Shown: piece by piece, positions 57,109 through 64,000 of the stretch
Layout of the letters: each line of letters opens with the position of its first letter
How positions within the stretch are numbered: the first letter of the stretch is position 1
NCBI GenBank assembly: GCA_902806575.1
Contig: CADCXD010000002.1
Location: forward strand, 3,100,001 to 3,164,000
Source of the DNA: Jackrogersella multiformis
Lineage: Eukaryota > Ascomycota > Sordariomycetes > Xylariales > Hypoxylaceae
Direction of reading: 5' to 3'
DNA: 64,000 bases
Translations under genes and position numbers: made by a program
The notes under the pieces: model-generated
What the model saw: the letters and a program-made list of their open reading frames with translations, nothing else
The model's database searches: none
Told to the model about the DNA's origin: nothing

Positions 57109-58840
57109 CTAACGTGCCTTTTGCGCAGAGAACAACTCTGGAAAATGCTCTTTGGCATATTGTTCGCAAGCCTATATCGATACCAATCAGCAAGGGAACA
57201 TTAATTATATATAAGTTGAGAGGAAGGGAACGAACCTTTGCTGGCTTGCCGACTTTCTGACCGATAGTCTTCCACTTGTTGTTCTCGTAGTCCTTGATCG
57301 CACTAAGGAGTGCCTGGCTTTCGTCTTCCGCAAACTCGGCGTAATGCATGTCCTATATGGTTATTAGTAACGAGAAACGGGATACAACACAAGGTACGCG
57401 GTCATACCTTGTACCAGTGCTTCTTGACACTACCTTCGGTTCGAGTGGGGAACGTCTATTTTCGTCCACGTTAGCTGAAATTTTAACATATCCCCAGGCC
57501 CGACATTGACTAACCTTGGCGATTTCAGCCCAACTGTTACCGTTATCCCTCATCTGCTTCAGGCGCAGCTCCTCGGCGGGGGTCCAGGGGGTGTTCGTTC
57601 GGCTCTTCTTGGCAGGCGGGGGGGCCGACGGAGTGTTGGTTTCCTCCTTAGTCGGGACCGATGGCGGAGCCACGGGAGTGACCTGCATTGGAGGCGCCGC
57701 GGAGACTGCGGCAGGGACCGGTGTAGGAGCGGGAGTGCTCGCGGTCGGGGCCGAGACGGTCGAGGCAGCCGGAACAGGGGTGGCCGGGTTGGTGGTAGGC
57801 GCGTGCGGCTGCTGGTGAGCTTGTGGATGCGCCTGCTGCTGGTGCCCAGGTGCGCCGCGCTTACGACCCCGAGGTCCAGGAGCCGGCGCTGGGGCCGGCG
57901 TGGGTGTCGACTGCTGGGACGTGGCGACAGGCTGCTGCGGTATAGTCATCGGGGGTGGCACCGGAGTCGCATGATGCTGTTGCGTCTGATGAGATGGCTG
58001 GTGAGGCTGATGGTGCGGGTGCTGCGAGTGAGGACCATGCGACTGCTGATGCGGCTGGTTTTGGTGTTGATGTTGAGGCAACTGTTGGTGGTGCTGCTGA
58101 CCGTGCGAAGGGTGAGGTTGGGCACCAGGGTTTGTAGGTTGCGCCGTATAGCCAGCGAACTCATTCCGACGTGACATGTCGGCTTGGTAGGGATGATTTG
58201 AGCTGTATCAGAGTACGGTGTTAGCTTGCCCATAAGGCGTGGTGATGCGGGAAGCGACGACAGCGAGACGCGATGTAATCATGGCTGCACAGCATCCGGT
58301 GTTCCAAATCAGCGACGTTTGGTCGGATAAGACCAAATGCGCCTCTCAGCTGAGATGTGGAGCAAGGGTATAGTTAAAGTAGGTGAACTGCAGGGTAGTG
58401 AATTTGGCTAGCCTTGTGTAGTATGAGACCAGGTGAAGCTATCACCAGGGGTCCCGCCACGCAAGGTGGAGCATAGACAGATCGACCTAGTTAGGTGTTT
58501 GCGGGACAGGTCCATAATTGAGACAGCCAGGTATACATTTAGTACATATATGACCATGTCCTCTATACAGCAAGGCCGGTTGTATAGTGTACGAGCCATC
58601 TGGGGTAGACTGGGGGGGGGGAGGCGGGGGCGGAGAGGAAATGGGGGAGATGTATGTATTCGGGGAAACAAGTTGGATAGGTACAGTACATGAGGAGACA
58701 TGAAGGGGACATGAGATGTAGAGAAGGGTTAAAAAAAAGGGGGATGGATGTACTTACTGCATAGGATCGTTCGTATGCTGGGTGGAGTTCGGTGCGTAGA
58801 GGTAATCCCCTGGCACAGGGCCGACCTGCCATTGCTGCAT
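57109..58840 (-). CDS. Myb/SANT-repeat DNA-binding protein
   Basis: Probable nuclear DNA-binding protein. Exons in coding order: 58840-58758, 58202-57515, 57455-57408, 57352-57236, 57171-57109, for 332 residues. It starts MQQWQVGPVPGDYLYAPNST, then has a His/Gln/Pro-rich region (about 45-130) and an Ala/Pro/Thr-rich linker. Myb-like repeat 1 begins TPWTPAEELRLKQMRDNGNS followed by WAEIAKTFPTRTEGSVKKHW, reassembled across an intron. Repeat 2 is ALLSAIKDYENNKWKTIGQK and VGKPAKACEQYAKEHFPELF, again across an intron; the protein ends SAQKAR. The repeats keep spaced Trp/Phe core residues (W-x20-W type). All exon joins preserve frame. A CAG acceptor preceded by a T run sits 3 nt before the start codon, so a 5' UTR intron is likely. 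Target genes are unknown. Confidence 0.88.
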
Positions 58841-60159
58841 GATCTGAAAAAAAGGCAAACTAGCGTCAGCTATAATACCAATACCAAGGTCTCTTGTTCC
58901 TGATACAACTAGGAGAGTTCAAGTGCATGGGCGAAGCTAAATTTTTGGAAAAGGGGGGAGCAGATGAATAAAATGGGACTGAGTCAAAACGGAGGAACGA
59001 AAAAAAAGGTTGAAATGGGACTTTGTATGTAAGTGATGTATGTATGTAAGGCAAAGGTACAATGCTAAGAATTAAAGAATCTGCTCGGCTCAAGAAATGA
59101 GGAGGCGAGGTAAGGAGAGTTGGCGGCGGGTGGCGGTAGTGGTGGGATAAGAAAAAAAATTGTCACTGGCTTAGAAAATTTGGACAAATGAGAAAGCCGC
59201 GTAACAAAGAGGGCGCAATAATTTGATAGTTGGTAGTGGTGAGTGGTAATGGTAGTAATGTAATGTAGTGTAGTGGTGGTAGTGGTGATGATGATGATGA
59301 AATGCAAATGGCGAGATATCATAGGAGTAAAACCCGCTATGTATCTACACGCGCGATGTAGTTAAAGGGAAAAAATAAAAATAAAAAGGCTTGGACCATT
59401 TTGAGTCGGCAGCGTGTATATTGGAATTATGATGCTCATGATGCTGGAGATGCTAGTGAGATGCTGACAATGCCAGACGGAGGTCTTTCGCCTCGTTCTC
59501 TTCTAGTAGCAGAGCGTCCTAGAGATGTTTCGCTGGAGGGTTGCGATCCAGGTAAACAAATTGCGACGAGCCAGTCCAACGCGCGTATCTCGAATAGTCG
59601 CGCAACCATCGACCACGGACTATCAGCCATCGATGCATGATGCGACGATGGATGTATATCCGGATGATAATACCCATCCATATACTGGAGTGGAGATCAT
59701 GTTGAAAGGAAATACCGGTATACAATGATGATAATAATGATAATAATAATAGCAAAAACCAAAGAACCAAAAAAGAAACAGGCAACAGATAAAATAGAAT
59801 AAAATAAACCAAAACAAAATAAAACAAGATAAGACCAAGTAGAGGGTGTACTCGTTACTTACTGAATCGGATGTATGCGATGTGCATAAAAATTTAATGG
59901 CGACTTCGAACTCTGTTTCCCTTCTCCTGCTGCTGCGGAACAACTAGGAGAAGCAATCAAAGTGAGGTTCTGCTTCGGTCGCGTACAGTTAGTTTGTGTT
60001 TCTTCCCAACCTTGACGCCGATTGATTCGGAAGAGAGGGAAGAAAGATACAAGTACAGGCGACGCGTCTTCTACCTGGGGGGAGGGTAGCACTGTGGTAC
60101 TTCGCAAGTAGACGGACACTTTGTCGCTAGATGCTAGCCAGGGTTGGGATGAGAGTAGG

Positions 60160-60285
60160 TATATGTGGTATGTGTGGTATGTGTATGTGTATGTGTATCT
60201 GTGTGTGTATCTGTATTGTATCCGTATCCGTATGTATAGGAACTGTATGTGTATGTAGTGTAGGTATTGGTATTGAGGTATGTAA
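60160..60285. repeat. TG-rich microsatellite region
   Basis: Interspersed GTATGTGTATG, CTGTGTGTGTATC and GTATCCGTATCCGTATG units over about 125 nt. Confidence 0.85.
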
Positions 60286-60748
60286 TGGGAAAACAAACCG
60301 ACTAGAATGGTTTAGTCAGTCAGGTCAGTCAAGAGTGGGCGGTCGCGCTCGCGAAACTAAGAGGCCACAATGTACCCAGGCACTGGCTCTGGCACTGGCA
60401 CTGACGCCGATGAACGATAACCCGATGATTTCAACAAGGTGAGCTTGGGGTTGAATGTTGTTGTTGTAACATACCGACAGGGGGAATTGATTGAGCCTAT
60501 TGAATGTATCGTGTTTCGATGGAACAAGTACGGAGTACCTTGGAGAGAGAAAGAGAGAAGTAGAGGGAACAAACTGTGTGGATGGGGGAGGGGGGGTGCA
60601 GATTGAATGAACCGTGGAAGAAATATGGAAAACTTTAAGAAAGTAGAGGTAACGGCCGCCCGAGGTAGCACTTGCAAAATTTTGCTTCTCTACTTTCGGT
60701 GCACAGACCCCACACAGCCCCCCTTGTTGGTCTGTGTGCAAATACTAA

Positions 60749-60835
60749 GTATCTAAGTACCTATCTAGGTATCTTAGGTATCTTGGTATCTTTGGTATCC
60801 TGGTATCTTGGTATCTCGGTATCTTAGTACCTATC
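60749..60835. repeat. Degenerate GGTATCTT tandem repeat
   Basis: Eight or so TATCTTGG/TATCTAGG/TATCTTTGG units in a row, grading into CCTAGG palindrome sequence on the left. Confidence 0.85.
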
Positions 60836-61260
60836 TGTGTACGTAGGTACATAGTACAGGTATCTATGTACCTACCAGGTAGGAAGGTTCGAACGTCCAT
60901 GGGATGTGGATGTCGTCCGCGCTTGCGGCATTGCACAGCATCCATCATAGATTGGTTTAAAGTTACCTTAGGCGGTAGGTAGGTAGATAGGTAGACTTTA
61001 GCGGGGAATTGACGAGGTAGTGGCCAGTCGAATACATGTAGGTAGAATTCCAATACCTACTGTGTATACTTCGCGTATACGCGGCAGATGGCCTGTCTGC
61101 TCTCGGACCCAAAAGTATGAGGGCATTTAGATCTGCAATAGTGTTTGCGGCGGAATTGGGGCGATGATCAATAGCGCCTAATGAAGGGAGCGATATGGAT
61201 GGATAAGAGTTTGTTTGTGTGGCATATTGTCTGCCACACGAAATGAAATCCATGCGTATG

Positions 61261-61283
61261 TGGGAGTGGGAGTGGGAGTGGGT
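61261..61283. repeat. GGGAGT hexamer repeat
   Basis: About three and a half consecutive GGGAGT units. Confidence 0.85.
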
Positions 61284-64000
61284 GAGAAAATAATAAAGAA
61301 AGGTCACGATACCTTTCGAAAAAAAACCCTTTCCTACTTCACTTGGTTGAAAACGCGCAGCCTTCCTGTAAGTCGCGATGTTAATTTGTGTCAACTTCCA
61401 AGGTTGTAATAGGTACTGCAATTAATAATTGACGCTTCTCATACAAGGATCTAAAGAAGTAGCGCGACAACAAGTGCTACTTCTACAAGTGAAATGGTAA
61501 AAGTGACTTTGCGAAGATCGGATCCTGATACTTGAATAATGCGGAAAAACTTGACTAACCAGGACTCGGGTGTCGACAGTTCCCTTGTGGATGTAGGTAC
61601 TTTCGATGAGTATCGATGAGCAGGTAGGTACTTTTAACAAATGTATCTTAGGCTTAGGCCGGTCGATGTTTTGGATTGGATTGGTGTTTATGTTTTTGTA
61701 TTTTTTCGTGCGCGCGACCTGGGGGTGTGTGGGTTCGACAACTGGCACCTTGAGGAAAAAGAGGGTGGAAAAGGATAAGATTTCGAGGTACGCAATTGTC
61801 GAAGGTGGAAAGTACCTTTAATGTTCGAGCCAGCATGGCCCTTGGAATACAATTGCGTTCTTTGATTTGTTGATTCTGTCACTTATATGGGCCCGAATCT
61901 CTTGGCAATCCCGTCCCGGTTTAACCCTTAACTCGGTTAATCGTGGGTCAAATTCCAAGCTAATGTGATTACCAAAAACTCGAAGCATCTACCTACCTAC
62001 ATTTTCCGTAACTTCTAAACATGCCAGCTTGCTTTAATAGTTATGCACGTGATGCTAAGCTTCGTTTATAGGTTCCTACCTGGTATGCATTTCGATGTGT
62101 ATAATCGTATAAAAATTAGCGATAACCTTGCACATACCACAAAATCTACATATTATACGTGACACTCATGCCTTTGTTCAATCTACCTAATGCATATGTA
62201 CCTAAGGTAGGTAAGTATTCAAATACTACTTACTTAGGTACATAGAGAATGGCCGATAAGAAAGCATCCCTTGTCAGTTATTACATGGATCGAGACCGTG
62301 GCTGGTGGTTAAAAGTCTAGTATGCAGCTATCCGCATCGAGTCTCCAACCGTGGATTCATGGAGATACCAGGTACCTTAGGTGCTTATGTATGGTACCTG
62401 AGTACCTAGGTAAGGTTTGGTCCTAGTCCTTGCCGTTTACGCATATTAGTAGATAATAGTATAGCTTAAGTACCGAACAACTTCATTCCTTAGGTTAAAT
62501 CCTATTATTATTCGAATGCATAGAAGATGCGGCTACTTACCTAGGTACATATGTAGCATTATAATACTTGAGTACTTACCGACTTAGGTAGGTATAATCT
62601 TTTAAGGTTCTATTACTTCGTCATTTATTACATACGTGTATTATACTTAAGTATATATCGTGTTAAGTAAGTACTTGAGTAGGTTACATTTATACTTCCT
62701 TTTTGCCTTTGATATCGTTAAAACCCAACCTGTCTCTGTTTAGATTTCAAAGTTTGACATTCGAAAGCTGTAAATAAATATATATATATATACACCTACC
62801 TGGTATAGGCCCACTACATACCAGGTAGGTATCTAAGAGAAGAGTATATTTGGGTCACGATGCCAAGATTTCGAGAGTCAAAGTATTGCTACTTCTCCCC
62901 ACAAGTACGGAGTACACGCCATCCTCACGATACTTCAATTCATAGTCCCGCAGGTACCTATATGATCTAAGTACAAGGCACGTATGCAATGCAGCTTCGC
63001 GGCCACTTTAACATACCAGGTAAGGTAGAGAAAATAGTCATGGTCTATTAATAATGCTTGCCAGTTTCGGTACTCGTTCTACTACTTCTTGGATCCATTC
63101 CCACCTCTACAGTTTACAATCTACTGTCTACAGACTCACATTTAGAATTCGGATTTTATAAATGAAATGCCTTCCCAGGTAGATGGTAAGTATGCTGCCT
63201 CGAAACCAACTTATTCCACACGGGGTCTAATATTTACAGTAGTGTATGATCATGTGGTTAGTACAGCAGCAATTCGTCAAAGCCAAGTACCCTTTAGTTG
63301 GGAATGAAGACGAAGTTACGCCTCGCTACACACCCTTTCGTTCTCGTAACGTTAGGTCATCTCAAGCCGACTCAAGTATTACGTGTTGGGTAACTTTTCC
63401 ATATAAGAGTATCTTGGGTATCCATTTTCGCCCTATCTCTTCGCTAGGGTGCTGTCTGTTTGGCATGGTCGTCCATGAAACAGTAACACATATGTAGTCA
63501 TACCGTCGCTCGCATTCACAGATACACGACACTTGCCTTCGAGTAAATTACAGGCCTATCGCCCCTCATCGTATCAAGCACACGAGGCGCGATGCTTACA
63601 AGTATAAACAAGCAATATATCATCATTATGGGGCGGTTATATGCATGCTAACGAAATGAAGGCACATCACTCCATGGTGTCCGATCGGCGAAGTCTGCTA
63701 CCATCTTAATACCTATGATGGGAGTAACTACTTTACCACCAGTTGAGGGCAAGTGAGAGGCTATCACTTATAACTACCTATGTAAGGGAACCAGCTAGTC
63801 GATATAAGCCAATAGCGACCTTGGTGGTACTATCACGAAAGTTGCTCTCTTCCAGCTATAGGTATAGCAAAATCAGAGACGACATGGTATAGTGACTACC
63901 AAGAAAACTTGGTAGATGTACTAGACCAAGCATCGAGCTTGACACACGAGCATCACGAGCTGCCGGTAACGAAGCGAGTCTGTATAACTTGGAGGCAGTC

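Larger units (their letters stand above)
58841..64000. other. Gene-poor right end; leader and promoter region of the Myb-like gene, then AT-rich repeats
   Basis: The first 1.9 kb (58841-60740) is rich in short polypyrimidine and polypurine runs and TG/GT repeats, and probably includes a long 5' leader with introns for the Myb-like gene. Beyond that lie degenerate GGTATCTT repeats (60749-60835), a GGGAGT repeat (61261-61283), and CCTAGG palindromes near 62207, 62390-62412, 62536 and 62823. No convincing coding sequence was found. Confidence 0.55.

Noticed and set aside
60131..60296. Tyr/Thr/His-rich open frames in the TG microsatellite
   Set aside because: They are translations of simple repeats.

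Overview
The window looks like a nuclear contig from a filamentous ascomycete (Pezizomycotina, most likely Sordariomycetes). Protein genes are split by short introns of about 50-160 nt with GTAAGT-like donors and YAG acceptors. Products are typical of mould genomes: DHA2 drug-efflux transporters, a Zn2Cys6 regulator, a GH62 arabinofuranosidase, a Crh-type GH16 cell-wall enzyme, an OPT transporter and a HAM1-like protein. The long intergenic stretches are littered with a palindrome family built on ACCTACCTAGGTAGGT. No rRNA, tRNA, CRISPR, intact transposon or virus-derived sequence was found. All exon joins below were worked out by hand from splice signals, reading frame and family resemblance.

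Layout. 1-3651: a truncated FAD monooxygenase (-) diverges from a seven-exon DHA2 MFS transporter (+). 3652-8879: gene-poor and repeat-rich. 8880-16699: an orphan 480-aa protein, an OHCU decarboxylase of purine breakdown (-), the splicing ubiquitin ligase Prp19 (+), and a RING-type protein with two SUMO-interacting motifs (+). 18050-23541: a Zn2Cys6 regulator followed by a second DHA2 transporter. 24533-26189: a decayed alcohol dehydrogenase next to a secreted GH62 enzyme (-). 30677-36435: an OPT transporter and an 803-aa orphan. 37412-42550: a GC-rich reading frame broken by one in-frame TAG (-) and a five-exon HAM1-like gene (-). 45206-51376: a secreted beta-propeller lactonase-like protein (-), a decayed NAD(P)-binding gene (-) and a GPI-anchored Crh-like GH16 enzyme (-). 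54211-58840: a Nudix-like protein with a damaged Nudix box (-) and a Myb/SANT-repeat protein (-). 58841-64000: no gene seen.

How they fit together. Housekeeping genes (Prp19, RING/SIM protein, HAM1-like, Myb-like) are mixed with accessory genes. Two small sets could work together: the monooxygenase/MFS divergent pair at the left edge, which may be the end of a metabolite cluster, and the Zn2Cys6 regulator/MFS pair. The GH62, Crh-like and lactonase-like proteins are predicted to be secreted or at the cell surface. Two relic genes and an interrupted frame show active gene decay. The strongest non-genic signal is at 6080-6209, where two copies of one sequence differ mainly by a clean 12-bp gain of the CCTAGG palindrome. 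I found no convincing undescribed multi-gene system.
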